Assembly (NCBI RefSeq): GCF_004362825.1
Contig: NZ_SNXZ01000003.1
Location: 224,784 to 288,783 of the forward strand
DNA from: Labedaea rhizosphaerae
GTDB lineage: Bacteria > Actinomycetota > Actinomycetes > Mycobacteriales > Pseudonocardiaceae
Reading direction: 5' to 3'
Length of the DNA stretch: 64,000 nucleotides
Numbering within the stretch: the stretch's first letter is position 1; each line of letters begins with the position of its first letter. A program made the position numbers and the translations under genes. Of this stretch, positions 1-10,632 are shown piece by piece. Below the pieces are notes generated by a model, which worked only from the letters and a program-made list of their open reading frames with translations, made no database searches and was not told where the DNA came from.

Positions 1-62
1 GGTCGCGAGCCTGGAGTCCCTGGCTGCCTGCCTTGTCGGTCCCATCCGGCAAACTGGACGCC

Positions 63-992
63 GTGACCACCGAAGTCCAAACGCGGGTTAGCCCGCACCG
101 CACCCGCGGCGTCCTGCTCGTGCTCGGCGCGGCCGTCGGGTTCGGCAGTTCGGGACCGTTGGCGAAGCCGGTCATGTCGGCCGGCTTCACCCCGCAGCAG
201 GTCGCCGCCGTGCGCGTCGGGTTGGCGGCGCTGGTGCTGCTCGCCGGGGTCGCCGCGGTGCGGCCGCGGTTGCTGCGGGTGCGCAAGGACCAGCTCCCAC
301 TGCTGTTCGCGTACGGGCTGCTCGGCGTGGGCGGCGTGCAGCTCTGCTACTTCGCCGCGATCGGCCGGCTGCCGGTCGGCATCGCCATGGTGCTGGAGTT
401 CACCTCACCGGTGCTGGTCGCGTTGTGGGTGCGGTTCGTCCGCGGCACGCGCATGCCCGGGCCCGCGTGGTTCGGCACGGCGATGGCGATGCTCGGGCTC
501 GCCATGATCGCGCAGGTCTGGCAGGGCCTTCGGCTCGACGCGATCGGCCTGCTCGCCGGGCTCGGCGCCGCGGTCTGCTCGGCCGCCTACTTCCTGCTCG
601 GCGAGCGCGGCGCGGGCGCGCACCACCCGCTCGGCCTGGTCACCTGGGGCATGGTGATCGGCGCGGTGTCGATCTTCGTGCTGGTGCCGCCGTGGACCTT
701 GCCCGTCGGAGCGCTGGGGCACGGCACCGAGCTCGGCGTTCCCGTGTGGACCCTGCTGATCGCGGTCGCCCTGTTCAGCACCGCGATGGCCTACCTGCTC
801 GGCATCACGGCACTGCGCTTCGTACCGTCCACTGTGGCCAGTGTGCTCGGCCTGGCCGAACCGGTGGTGGCCACGGCGCTGGCCTGGCTGGTGCTGCACG
901 AGTCGCTGAGCCCGGTGCAACTGGTGGGAGCGGCGGTCCTGCTCAGCGGCGCGGCCGTCGTCGAACTCGGCGCCCGCGTCCCAGTGGCCTGA
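63..992 (+). CDS. EamA/DMT-family membrane transporter
   Basis: Predicted inner-membrane exporter of the drug/metabolite transporter superfamily, 309 residues. About ten hydrophobic segments are visible and fall into two EamA-like halves. The N-terminal half has the SSGPLAKPV stretch and a VLEFTSPVLVALW segment. The C-terminal half has the matching ASVLGLAEPVVATALAWLVL segment, which is typical of RhaT/RarD-type permeases. A GTG at 63 is chosen because the preceding CAAACT (50-55) could be a -10 for a leaderless message. A TTG at 33 would add ten residues. The gene converges on rnj. The substrate cannot be inferred; amino acids or metabolites are usual for the family. Confidence 0.8.
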   Translation: MTTEVQTRVSPHRTRGVLLVLGAAVGFGSSGPLAKPVMSAGFTPQQVAAVRVGLAALVLLAGVAAVRPRLLRVRKDQLPLLFAYGLLGVGGVQLCYFAAIGRLPVGIAMVLEFTSPVLVALWVRFVRGTRMPGPAWFGTAMAMLGLAMIAQVWQGLRLDAIGLLAGLGAAVCSAAYFLLGERGAGAHHPLGLVTWGMVIGAVSIFVLVPPWTLPVGALGHGTELGVPVWTLLIAVALFSTAMAYLLGITALRFVPSTVASVLGLAEPVVATALAWLVLHESLSPVQLVGAAVLLSGAAVVELGARVPVA

Positions 993-1159
993 GCACGGGC
1001 GGCCGCCACGTGCTCGCAGCACACGCGACGACCGCCCGCTCTTCGCCGCCGGCAGCGCCGCTCGGGCGCGCGGAGCCCTTGAGAGGCGCCGACCGGCAAC
1101 GGGAACTCCACCAAAGCCCGCTCAACGGACGCTGGAGGTGCCTTGGACGGATTGAGCGC
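993..1159. other. convergent intergenic region
   Basis: The 167 bases between the DMT transporter and rnj stop codons. They contain GC-rich partial inverted repeats, and a 10-bp palindrome TGAGCGCTCA (1153-1162) overlaps the rnj stop. No convincing gene, tRNA or strong terminator was recognised. Confidence 0.4.
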
Positions 1160-3882
<2,723 letters not shown>

Positions 3883-3933
3883 CCTCGTGCGGTACCTGCG
3901 TGAATCGCCCGGTTCGCCGCCGCAGCGCCGATG

Positions 3934-4115
3934 GCGTGTCCCCCGTTCAAACCGGGTGTGTCCCCCGCTCAGGTCGGGTGTGTCCCACACTCGGAGCAGG
4001 TGAGTTCCACATTCGCCCCGTCTGGAGCGGGGGACACACCCGACGCGAACGTGGGACACACCCGACGCGAACGTGGGACACACCCCGCGCGAGTGTGGGA
4101 CACGCCCGGGGTCGG
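3934..4115. repeat. head-to-head array of 22-bp repeats
   Basis: Left arm: three plus-oriented units built on GTGTGTCCC, 22-23 bp each (3934-3955, 3956-3977, 3978-4000). Right arm: four reverse-oriented units with an exact 22-bp period (4031-4052 and 4053-4074 are identical; 4075-4096 and 4097-4115 are diverged). A degenerate centre lies at 4001-4025. The arms face each other, and the 15-base block GTGTGTCCCCCGCTC (3956-3970) has its exact reverse complement at 4025-4039. The array sits between the TIGR03085 stop and the dapA promoter. There are no spacers of the CRISPR kind. Function unknown. Confidence 0.85.
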
Positions 4116-4121
4116 GCAAGG

Positions 4122-4748
4122 TCAGATGCCGCGCTTGAGGCCCTGCACGCGGGCGATCGCGGCCTGGTCGCCCTCGAAGTCGAGCTTCGCCTCGTCGCGG
4201 CCGAAGGCGAACATGACCAGCTCCCCTGGTTCGCCGGTGACCGTCACCGTGTCGGGACCCCGCTTGGCGGCGATCTCCTCGCCGGACGGGCGGTGCAACG
4301 CGATGCCGACCGGGCTGGACCGGAACGACAGCTTGGCCATCCGCGACAGGACGCGCCACAGCGTGTCGTCGCGGGCCGGGTCCGGCTCGCGCGGCGTCCA
4401 GCCGGGCGCGCCGCGGCGGACGTCCTCGTGGTGTACGAAGAACTCCGCGCCGTTGACGAGCTCGTCGACCGCGCCGATCGAGGTCGGCGAGAGCCGCGGC
4501 GGACCCGTGCGCACGAGCTCCACCAGCTGCGGAAACGGCTTGGCCGCGTACTCGCGCAGCACCCGCTCGGTGTAGCCGGCCAGCGGCTTGACCACGATGC
4601 CCACCGCCGTGTCCGGCCGGCGTTCGCGGATCACCAGGTGCGCCGCCAGGTCCTTGGTGCGCCAGCCTTCGCACAACGTCGGGGCGTCCGGCCCGACCTC
4701 GGTGAACAGGTCGGCCAAGCGGGCGCGTTCGTCCCTCGCGAGTCCCAT
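4122..4748 (-). CDS. TIGR03085-family (DinB/maleylpyruvate isomerase fold) protein
   Basis: A 208-residue protein of the actinobacterial TIGR03085 group, related to mycothiol-dependent maleylpyruvate isomerase and DinB four-helix proteins. The N-terminus has LCEGWRTKDLAAHLVIRERRPD, whose conserved W..(K)DL..HL pattern carries one metal/thiol-ligand His. HHEDVRR around residue 105 supplies the second cluster. The exact reaction is unknown; thiol-dependent chemistry is a family-level inference. The ATG at 4748 has no SD but has TAGGGT (4761 to 4756) seven bases upstream, so a leaderless promoter fits inside the 20-bp gap after the kinase gene. Confidence 0.8.
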   Translation of the reverse strand: MGLARDERARLADLFTEVGPDAPTLCEGWRTKDLAAHLVIRERRPDTAVGIVVKPLAGYTERVLREYAAKPFPQLVELVRTGPPRLSPTSIGAVDELVNGAEFFVHHEDVRRGAPGWTPREPDPARDDTLWRVLSRMAKLSFRSSPVGIALHRPSGEEIAAKRGPDTVTVTGEPGELVMFAFGRDEAKLDFEGDQAAIARVQGLKRGI

Positions 4749-4768
4749 GGCACCAACCCTACCGAGGG

Positions 4769-6286
4769 TCAGTTCCCGGCGACCGACTCGCTCAGCTGCT
4801 TCCCGTCGGCGGGCAGGGCCAGGCAGTACGCCACCCGGTAGCGGTTCTCCTTGCCGCTCTCCTGCTGCTGGGTCCACCCCTGTTCGGTGGGGACGACCGC
4901 CCGGTAGTGCAGCGTCGCCTGGGCCTGGACGGGCACCCACGACTGGACGAACATCGCGCAGCGCGCGGTCGCGGCCGCGGCCAGCTGGTCGGCGCCCGGG
5001 AACCGCATGTCCGGGTCCTGGCTGCTCGGGTACGGCCGGGGGTAGATCTCCCAGGCGTTGAGCACCTCGAAGTCGTGTGGCTTGTCGCAGTCGGTCTGGC
5101 CGCTCTCGCTGGTCAGCGAGCGGCCCGCGGTGAGGTCGCCGACGCCGCAGTTGCCGTCGCCGATGTCGAACTCGGCGAGCGTGCCGCCCGGGCCGTAGGT
5201 CACCGCGGGCTCCTGCCCCGTCGGTGTGGCCGGCCCGGCCGACGAGGTGAACAGATCACGCCCGAAATAGCCGCCGACGAGGCCGAGCAGCAAAGCGACC
5301 ACGACCAGGACCGGGGCGAGCCAGCCACGCTTGCGCGTGGCGCTCGGCCTGGTCGTGCCCGGGTTCGGCGCCTGGTACATCGCGGTGCCGTTGCCCGGGT
5401 AGCCCATGCCGCTGACCGGCGTCGTGAGGTCGGAGTTGGCGAACCCGGCGCTCGCCTGCTGGAAGAGCACGCGGGCCTGAGCGGCGGTCAGCCGGCCCTG
5501 CGGCGAGCCGACCATGAGCCCGTTGATGGCCGCGGCCAGGGCGCCGCCGACCTTGGTCAGGTACGGCACCTCGTTGAGCACGGCGTGCATGGTGGCCGCG
5601 GTGGTCTGGCGCTCGAAGGGCGTGTAGCCCTCGACGGCGTAGAACAGCACGGCGCCCAGCGCCCACAGGTCCGAGGACGCCGTGGCTTCCTCGCCGCGGA
5701 TGCGTTCGGGCGCCATGTAGGTCGGGCTGCCGATGAGGATGCCGGTGGTGGTGAGCTTCGGGTCGTCCATCGTCTGCGCGATGCCGAAGTCGGTGAGCTT
5801 CACGTGCCCGTTGCGCAGCAACATGATGTTGGCCGGCTTGACGTCGCGGTGCACCACCCCGGCGGTGTGCGCGGCCTCCAGCGCCGAGAGCAGCTGCGTG
5901 GCCACCCGCAGCACCTGGTCGGGCGCCAACGCCCCCTGCTGGCGCACGACGTCGGAGAGCGTCGGCGCCTCCAGCAGCTCCATCACGATGAAGGTGCCGC
6001 CGTTTTCCTGCACGACGTCGTAGACGGTGACGATGCCCGGGTCGTTGAGCCGGCCCGCCGTGCGGGCCTCGCGCAGCACGCGCTGCTCGACCACCGAGCG
6101 CTCCTCGGCCGGCACGCCGTCGGGCAGGTGCAGTTCCTTGACCGCGACCTTGCGGCCGATCATCTGGTCCTCGGCGAGCCACACCACGCCCATGCCGCCA
6201 CGGCCGATCTCGCGCTGCACCGCGTAGCGGTTCGCGATCACCCGGACCTGCTGTCCTGCGGCCTGCTCCTGCTGTTCTTGCGTCAC
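4769..6286 (-). CDS. membrane serine/threonine protein kinase with extracellular septum-formation-like domain
   Basis: PknB-type Hanks kinase, 505 residues. The glycine loop GRGGMGVVW lies near residue 29, the catalytic Lys in VAVKEL, HRDVKPANIM is the catalytic loop, DFGIAQ the metal site and APE the end of the activation segment. One transmembrane helix (LVVVALLLGLVGGYF, about residue 335) separates this from an external part of about 150 residues. That part lacks PASTA repeats but has GNCGVGDL, DCDKPHDFEV and paired Cys, resembling Septum_form-type domains. The GTG at 6286 follows a GGGAGG site. It may sense an envelope or division signal; the ligand is unknown. Confidence 0.88.
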   Translation of the reverse strand: MTQEQQEQAAGQQVRVIANRYAVQREIGRGGMGVVWLAEDQMIGRKVAVKELHLPDGVPAEERSVVEQRVLREARTAGRLNDPGIVTVYDVVQENGGTFIVMELLEAPTLSDVVRQQGALAPDQVLRVATQLLSALEAAHTAGVVHRDVKPANIMLLRNGHVKLTDFGIAQTMDDPKLTTTGILIGSPTYMAPERIRGEEATASSDLWALGAVLFYAVEGYTPFERQTTAATMHAVLNEVPYLTKVGGALAAAINGLMVGSPQGRLTAAQARVLFQQASAGFANSDLTTPVSGMGYPGNGTAMYQAPNPGTTRPSATRKRGWLAPVLVVVALLLGLVGGYFGRDLFTSSAGPATPTGQEPAVTYGPGGTLAEFDIGDGNCGVGDLTAGRSLTSESGQTDCDKPHDFEVLNAWEIYPRPYPSSQDPDMRFPGADQLAAAATARCAMFVQSWVPVQAQATLHYRAVVPTEQGWTQQQESGKENRYRVAYCLALPADGKQLSESVAGN

Positions 6287-6349
6287 CGGTGCACCTCCCT
6301 CGCGCGCGCACCCTAGTCGGACCGGCATCGCCGCGTGAGGGTTCCCCCG

Positions 6350-6739
6350 TTACGCCTCGTGGACGTCGTGGCCGGCCTCGCGCAGGGCCGCGGTGGCCCG
6401 CTCCAAGTCGGACTCCTTCACCAGGACGTGGTCGGTGTCGTAGGTGGACAACGCGAACATCGACACGCCCGCACCGGCCAGCGCGCCCGAGAGCGCGGCC
6501 ATGATCCCGGTCAGCGTGAACTCCAGCGGCCCGCGCGCGGTGAGCACCCGCCAGCCGGCCTCGGACTGCTCGGCGGGCGGCAGGTCGGCCTCGCGGCACA
6601 CCACCGACAGCTCCTCCTCGGTGCGGCTGACCGAGACGAGGCCGGACGCGTCGAGCAGGCCGGGCGGCACCGGGGTGTCCGCGGGATAGCGGCCGACGGC
6701 GTACCGGTCGGGCCGCACGTCGATGACGAGTCGCTTCAT
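6350..6739 (-). CDS. ACT domain-containing protein
   Basis: A 129-residue protein made of two ACT-like halves. The second half ([37 protein letters not shown]) matches the ligand-binding ACT fold that usually binds amino acids. Similar short proteins occur widely in bacteria without a defined partner. The ATG at 6739 overlaps the thyX stop as ATGA, so it is translationally coupled to thyX and in the same operon. A regulatory, amino-acid-binding role is inferred from the fold only. Confidence 0.8.
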   Translation of the reverse strand: MKRLVIDVRPDRYAVGRYPADTPVPPGLLDASGLVSVSRTEEELSVVCREADLPPAEQSEAGWRVLTARGPLEFTLTGIMAALSGALAGAGVSMFALSTYDTDHVLVKESDLERATAALREAGHDVHEA

Positions 6740-7488
6740 CCCTCGGTGACCAGGGGGCTCGCCGCTACCTCGGTGCCGTCGGGCAGCGTGGAGATGGTGA
6801 AGTCGTCGAAGGCGTTGGCGGCCGCTTTGTGCAGCTGCCGCAGGCATTCCACGGCCAGCGCGCGGATCTCGACGTCGGCGTGCTCACTCGCGCGCATGGC
6901 GATGAAGTGCCGCCACGCCCGGTAGTTGCCGGTGACCACGATCCGGGTCTCGGTGGCGTTGGGGAGCACGGCACGGGCCGCCTGGCGCGCCTGCTTGCGG
7001 CGCAGCGTCGCGTTCGGCACGTCGGCGAAGCGCTCCTCGAGCCCGGCGAGCAGGTCGGTGTAGGCGGCGACGCTGGCCTCGGCGGCGGCCAGGAACTTGG
7101 CGTGCAGCTCCGGGTCCTGCGCGATCACGTCCGGCTCGACCATCGCGGCGTTCTTCTCCGGCACGTAGCGCTGGGACAGCTGCGAGTACGAGAAGTGGCG
7201 GTGGCGGATCAGCTCGTGGGTCAGCGACCGGGAGATGCCCGTGATGTAGAAGGTGACGCTGCCGTGCTCGAGCACGGAGAGGTGCCCGACCTCGAGGATG
7301 TGGCGCAGGTAGCCGGCGTTGGTCGCGGTGGCCGGGTTCGGCTTCTTCCACGACTGGTAGCACGCGCGGCCCGCGAACTCGGCCAGCGCCTCGCCGCCCT
7401 CGGCGTCGGTGGACCAGGGCACGTCCTCCGGCGGGAAGAACTCCGTCTTGGCGATGAGCTGCACCTTCGGCGACACCGTCTCGGCCAC
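6736..7488 (-). CDS. thyX: flavin-dependent thymidylate synthase
   Basis: ThyX methylates dUMP to dTMP using methylene-tetrahydrofolate, FAD and NADPH. The protein has 250 residues, the normal length, with the signature [14 protein letters not shown] at about residues 95-108 and the downstream [19 protein letters not shown] block that binds FAD and dUMP. The GTG at 7488 is preceded by an AAAGGGGA ribosome site. A TAGGCT -10 lies at 7531 to 7526. thyX close to dapA and rnj is the conserved actinobacterial order. Confidence 0.96.
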   Translation of the reverse strand: MAETVSPKVQLIAKTEFFPPEDVPWSTDAEGGEALAEFAGRACYQSWKKPNPATATNAGYLRHILEVGHLSVLEHGSVTFYITGISRSLTHELIRHRHFSYSQLSQRYVPEKNAAMVEPDVIAQDPELHAKFLAAAEASVAAYTDLLAGLEERFADVPNATLRRKQARQAARAVLPNATETRIVVTGNYRAWRHFIAMRASEHADVEIRALAVECLRQLHKAAANAFDDFTISTLPDGTEVAASPLVTEG

Positions 7489-7525
7489 GGCACGTCCCCT
7501 TTCTGCTGGTTGGCGTGCTGGTCGC

Positions 7526-7531
7526 AGCCTA
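7526..7531 (-). promoter_or_regulatory. thyX -10 box
   Basis: TAGGCT on the minus strand, placing the transcript start about 30 bases ahead of the thyX GTG, with an AAAGGGGA ribosome site between. Confidence 0.45.
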
Positions 7532-7566
7532 ACCGGCAGCCGCCGAGCTCCCAGCTCGACATCCCG

Positions 7567-7622
7567 TGACATCATCCGTGACACCACTTTTCCTTGCGTG
7601 ACATCACCGGTGATGTCATAGT
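7567..7622 (+). promoter_or_regulatory. promoter with palindromic operator for the RHH/DUF4097 operon
   Basis: An exact 20-bp palindrome TGACATCACCGGTGATGTCA lies at 7599-7618. Two more half-sites, TGACATCA (7567-7574) and TGACACCA (7579-7586), lie upstream, so half-sites are 12, 20 and 12 bp apart. The palindrome fills the spacer between TTGCGT (-35, 7594-7599) and CATAGT (-10, 7617-7622), which are 17 bp apart. The ATG at 7629 is six bases after the -10 and has no ribosome site, so the message should be leaderless. Binding here would block RNA polymerase. The likely ligand protein is the adjacent ribbon-helix-helix protein (inference). Confidence 0.75.
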
Positions 7623-7628
7623 GGCGTC

Positions 7629-8183
7629 ATGGATCTCACGCCGTACATCGCCTCGCTTCGCGAGGACCTGACGACCACCGCGTCGGCCGGGGACGAGAGC
7701 ACCCGGCGCAGCGCCGCGGTGCTGGCCGCAGCGCTGGAACCAGCGGTGCGGCTCACCTTGATGACCGCGCTGTCCGACCTCGCCGCCGAGGTCACCGCCG
7801 CCCTGGAGGACCAGGTCGTGGAGGTGCGCCTGAACGGCCGGGAGGTGCAGGTGGTCGTCACCGACACCAGCCGGCCCCACAGCGAGGAGCAGTCGACACC
7901 GCCGCCACCGCCCCCGCCGCCGACCGGCGAGGGCAGCGAGAACATCAGCCGGATGACCGTGCGGCTGTTCGAGGAGCTCAAGGGCCGGGCCGAGCAGGCG
8001 GCGCAGGCGCAGGGCGTCTCGCTGAACACGTTCGTGCAGCAGGCGTTGCAGGGGGCCGTGCACAACCACCCGAAGTTCCGCGCGTGGACCGAGGGCCAGG
8101 GCTGGTCCACCGACACCGAGTCGGGTGGGCGCAAGCAGGACAAGGGCGGCGAAGGCCGCCTGCGTGGCTGGGTCACGGGCTGA
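7629..8183 (+). CDS. ribbon-helix-helix (HicB/Arc-like) regulator
   Basis: A 184-residue protein. A helical N-terminal part (about 1-80) is followed by a poly-proline linker (eight Pro at 91-98) and a C-terminal ribbon-helix-helix domain at about 107-145 (SRMTVRLFEELKGRAEQAAQ, then GVSLNTFVQQAL), the pattern seen in HicB- and Arc-type DNA-binding antitoxin domains. No toxin gene lies next to it. The next gene, 12 bp on, is a DUF4097 protein. It probably binds the palindrome in its own promoter and represses the pair. A toxin-antitoxin role is not supported here. Confidence 0.78.
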   Translation: MDLTPYIASLREDLTTTASAGDESTRRSAAVLAAALEPAVRLTLMTALSDLAAEVTAALEDQVVEVRLNGREVQVVVTDTSRPHSEEQSTPPPPPPPPTGEGSENISRMTVRLFEELKGRAEQAAQAQGVSLNTFVQQALQGAVHNHPKFRAWTEGQGWSTDTESGGRKQDKGGEGRLRGWVTG

Positions 8184-8195
8184 GGGGGCGCGACG

Positions 8196-9143
8196 ATGAC
8201 CGAGGAGCAGGAGAACGTGACCGAGAACGCCGCTGGAGACGACACCGGAGACGCCGGCGAGGTGCAAGGGCCGCCGGTGCGCGTGGAGAACTTCACCGTG
8301 GACGGCCCGATCGACCTCGATGTGAGCGTCGGCGCGGGCAAGGTCTCGGTGCAGCTGACCAACGAGCCGGGCGCGAGCGTCGAGGTCCGGCACGACCCGG
8401 GTGAGCAGAGCCCGTGGGCGCAGGGCCTGTCGAGCCTGATGAACTGGGTCAACGACCAGTTCACCGAGGCGTCCGTGGAGACCTCGCCGACCGCCGCCGT
8501 GCACCAGACCCGCATCGACCTGACCGGCGGGCGACTGGTGGTCCGGACCCCGAAAGCGTTGCCACTGCGCGGGATCCCGCTCGCGGTGACCGTGCGGGCA
8601 CCGGCCGGGTCGCACGTGACCGCGCGCAGCGGCACGGCCCCCGTGACGGTCACCGGCTCGGCCGGGCGGCTGGACGTGACGAGCGGGTCGGGCGACATCG
8701 CCGTCGACCGGGCCGACAGCAGCGCCGCCGTGTCGACGGGGTCCGGTTCCGTGCGGCTGGGCCCGATGCTGGGCGGCCTGCGGGCGCGCACCGGCAGTGG
8801 CGACATGGAGGTGTCGTCGCTCGCGGGGCCGACGTCACTGCACACCGGGTCCGGGGATGTGTGGCTGGGGGCCGTGGCCGGGGATGTCATGGCCCGCACC
8901 GGCAGCGGCGACCTGACGGTGGCCGACGCCGGCTCGGGGCGGATCGAGTTGATCACGGGGACCGGGGAGATCCGGGTCGGGATCCGCCAAGGGGTGACCG
9001 CGGAGGTCGATCTGACATCCGGCACCGGGAAGGCGACCAGTGAGCTGGAGGTGCAGCGGGACAAGCCATCTGGGGAGGTGGCGGTTCAGCTGCGCGGCCG
9101 GACCGGTGCGGGCATGGCGATCGTGACCGCCGCGGTGGAGTGA
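8196..9143 (+). CDS. DUF4097-family beta-strand repeat protein
   Basis: A 315-residue protein with no signal peptide or membrane helix. From about residue 150 it consists of repeated short beta strands marked by SGSGD, TGSGS, TGSGD, HTGSGD and TGTGE turns, typical of DUF4097 (adhesin-like right-handed beta-helix). Its N-terminus is acidic. It is cotranscribed with the upstream RHH regulator (12-bp gap, GAGGGGG ribosome site). The pairing of an RHH protein with DUF4097 recurs in actinobacteria as far as I recall; the biochemical role is unknown. Confidence 0.8.
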   Translation: MTEEQENVTENAAGDDTGDAGEVQGPPVRVENFTVDGPIDLDVSVGAGKVSVQLTNEPGASVEVRHDPGEQSPWAQGLSSLMNWVNDQFTEASVETSPTAAVHQTRIDLTGGRLVVRTPKALPLRGIPLAVTVRAPAGSHVTARSGTAPVTVTGSAGRLDVTSGSGDIAVDRADSSAAVSTGSGSVRLGPMLGGLRARTGSGDMEVSSLAGPTSLHTGSGDVWLGAVAGDVMARTGSGDLTVADAGSGRIELITGTGEIRVGIRQGVTAEVDLTSGTGKATSELEVQRDKPSGEVAVQLRGRTGAGMAIVTAAVE

Positions 9144-9150
9144 GGGGATA

Positions 9151-9187
9151 GGGGGTTCCTCCCACAGGGGGTGTGGGAGGAACCCTC
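9151..9187. terminator. bidirectional terminator hairpin
   Basis: A 14-bp perfect stem (9153-9166 with 9172-9185), extended by a G.T and a G-C pair, around a GGGGG loop. It lies just after the DUF4097 stop and ahead of the convergent YcaQ-like gene end. There is no T-tract, which is usual in high-GC actinobacteria. The rest of the gap up to 9335 shows nothing recognisable. Confidence 0.8.
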
Positions 9188-9335
9188 CCCACCGGGCTGG
9201 CCGGCTTCGGTCTCTGGTCCGGGGATCTGTGGCGTGGGTTCGCTTGCCTGGCCTTGTCGACTGGCCGTTCGGTTGGGGGTTCGTGGCGATGAGTTGGCCG
9301 TGCCGGTGGGTGCGGGTGGCCTGCTGGATCGCGTG

Positions 9336-10571
9336 TCAGCCGCAGAGGGCCGAGAGCGCGGACGACAGGTCGCCCTTGTCACCGACGGCGACGCCGTCGA
9401 GTTCGAGCCAGTCGGCCATCAGCTTCAGCTCTTCGGACAGTTCCAGGGCCACGCGGGCGTGGTCGGTGCCCGGTTCGGCGAACGCGCCCGGCACCCGCAG
9501 CACCCCCGCGGCCCGGTCCGCCTTCACGTCCACGCGCGCGACCAGCTCCCCGTCCAGCAGGAACGGGAACACGTAGTAGCCGTGCACGCGCTTGGGCTCG
9601 GGCACGTAGATCTCGATGCGGTAGTGGAAGCCGAAGAGCCGCTCGGTGCGTTCGCGGAACCAGACCAGCGGGTCGAACGGGCACAGCAACGCCCTCCCCC
9701 GCACCGCCCTCGGCACGCGCGCCTCCGGGTGCACGTACGCGGGCAGGCGCCAGCCCCGCACGTGCACGGGTTCCAGCTCGCCCGCGTCCACCAGCTCCGC
9801 CAGGGCGGGCTTAGAACGCTCGGGCTTCAACCGGTAGTAGTCGCGCAGATCCGGCTCGGTGCCGATGCCGTGCGCCAGGGCGGAGCGGCGCACGAGTTCG
9901 CGCACCGCGGTTTCCGCGTCGGGCGCGGGCGCCGCGTAGATCTCCGGTGGCACAACGCGTTCGGGCAGGTCGTAGCGGCGCTCGAAGTTGACGCGCGCGC
10001 CGGTGGTGAGCACGCCGATCAGGAACAGCCACTCGCACACGACCTTGACCTGCGAGCGGTTCCACCAGCCGCCCTTGGGCTTGCCACGCCCGCCGCCGCT
10101 GCCACCGAGGACGTCCTCGAGCTTGCCCGCGCCGATCGGCCCGTACTCCTTGACCACCGACAGGATGTCCTCGACCAGCGCCGGGTTCGCGTCGGCGATG
10201 GCGGCCCAGTGCCCGCCCGAGCGCTCATAGTCCTGCATGCGCCAGCGCATCAACGGCCAGTCCTCGACCGGCAGCAACGCGGCCATGTGGGCCCAGTACT
10301 CCACGAGCAGCCGCGGCCGGCGCGTGGAGTGCGACCACGCCGCGTCGTCGACCAGCGCGCGGTCGTAGGCGCCGAGCCGGGAGAACACCGGCATGTAGTG
10401 CGCCCGGACCGCCACGTTCACCGAATCCAGCTGCAGCACCTGCACGCGGTCGAGCGTCTTGCGCAGGTGCCGGCGAGTGGGCGGCCCAGACGGCCGCTTG
10501 TCGGCGAAGCCCTGTGCGGCCAGCGCGATCCGCCGGGCCGTGGCCGGGGTCAGGGAGCGGGATTCGGTCAC
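9336..10571 (-). CDS. YcaQ/AlkX-like winged-helix DNA glycosylase family protein
   Basis: A 411-residue protein of the HTH_42/DUF1006 family, whose E. coli member YcaQ unhooks DNA interstrand crosslinks. Family features include the QLDSVNV block near residue 47 and RPRLLVEYWAHMAALLPVEDW, a GWWNRSQVKVVCEWLF winged-helix segment and a C-terminal PFDPLVWFRERTERLFGFHYRIEIYVP block. Compared with the family the length is normal. The GTG at 10571 follows AAGGTG. It is divergent from the GNAT gene. DNA repair is assigned by family resemblance. Confidence 0.8.
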   Translation of the reverse strand: MTESRSLTPATARRIALAAQGFADKRPSGPPTRRHLRKTLDRVQVLQLDSVNVAVRAHYMPVFSRLGAYDRALVDDAAWSHSTRRPRLLVEYWAHMAALLPVEDWPLMRWRMQDYERSGGHWAAIADANPALVEDILSVVKEYGPIGAGKLEDVLGGSGGGRGKPKGGWWNRSQVKVVCEWLFLIGVLTTGARVNFERRYDLPERVVPPEIYAAPAPDAETAVRELVRRSALAHGIGTEPDLRDYYRLKPERSKPALAELVDAGELEPVHVRGWRLPAYVHPEARVPRAVRGRALLCPFDPLVWFRERTERLFGFHYRIEIYVPEPKRVHGYYVFPFLLDGELVARVDVKADRAAGVLRVPGAFAEPGTDHARVALELSEELKLMADWLELDGVAVGDKGDLSSALSALCG

Positions 10572-10619
10572 GCGAACACCTTGGCACAGGCCACCGACAA
10601 TCCCGGACGCCCAGCACGT

Positions 10620-10625
10620 TAGGTT
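10620..10625 (+). promoter_or_regulatory. -10 box of the GNAT gene (leaderless)
   Basis: TAGGTT followed by seven bases and the ATG at 10633; no ribosome-binding site is present. Confidence 0.5.
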
Positions 10626-10632
10626 GCCGGAC

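Noticed and set aside
33-62. TTG start for the first transporter
   Set aside because: The extra ten residues are polar and lie upstream of a better GTG; it is kept only as an alternative.
3934-4115. CRISPR array
   Set aside because: Units of 22 bp are directly adjacent with no spacers, change orientation in the middle, and no cas genes are nearby.
7629-9143. HicAB-type toxin-antitoxin module
   Set aside because: The RHH domain is HicB-like, but there is no HicA-like small toxin; the partner is a DUF4097 beta-repeat protein.
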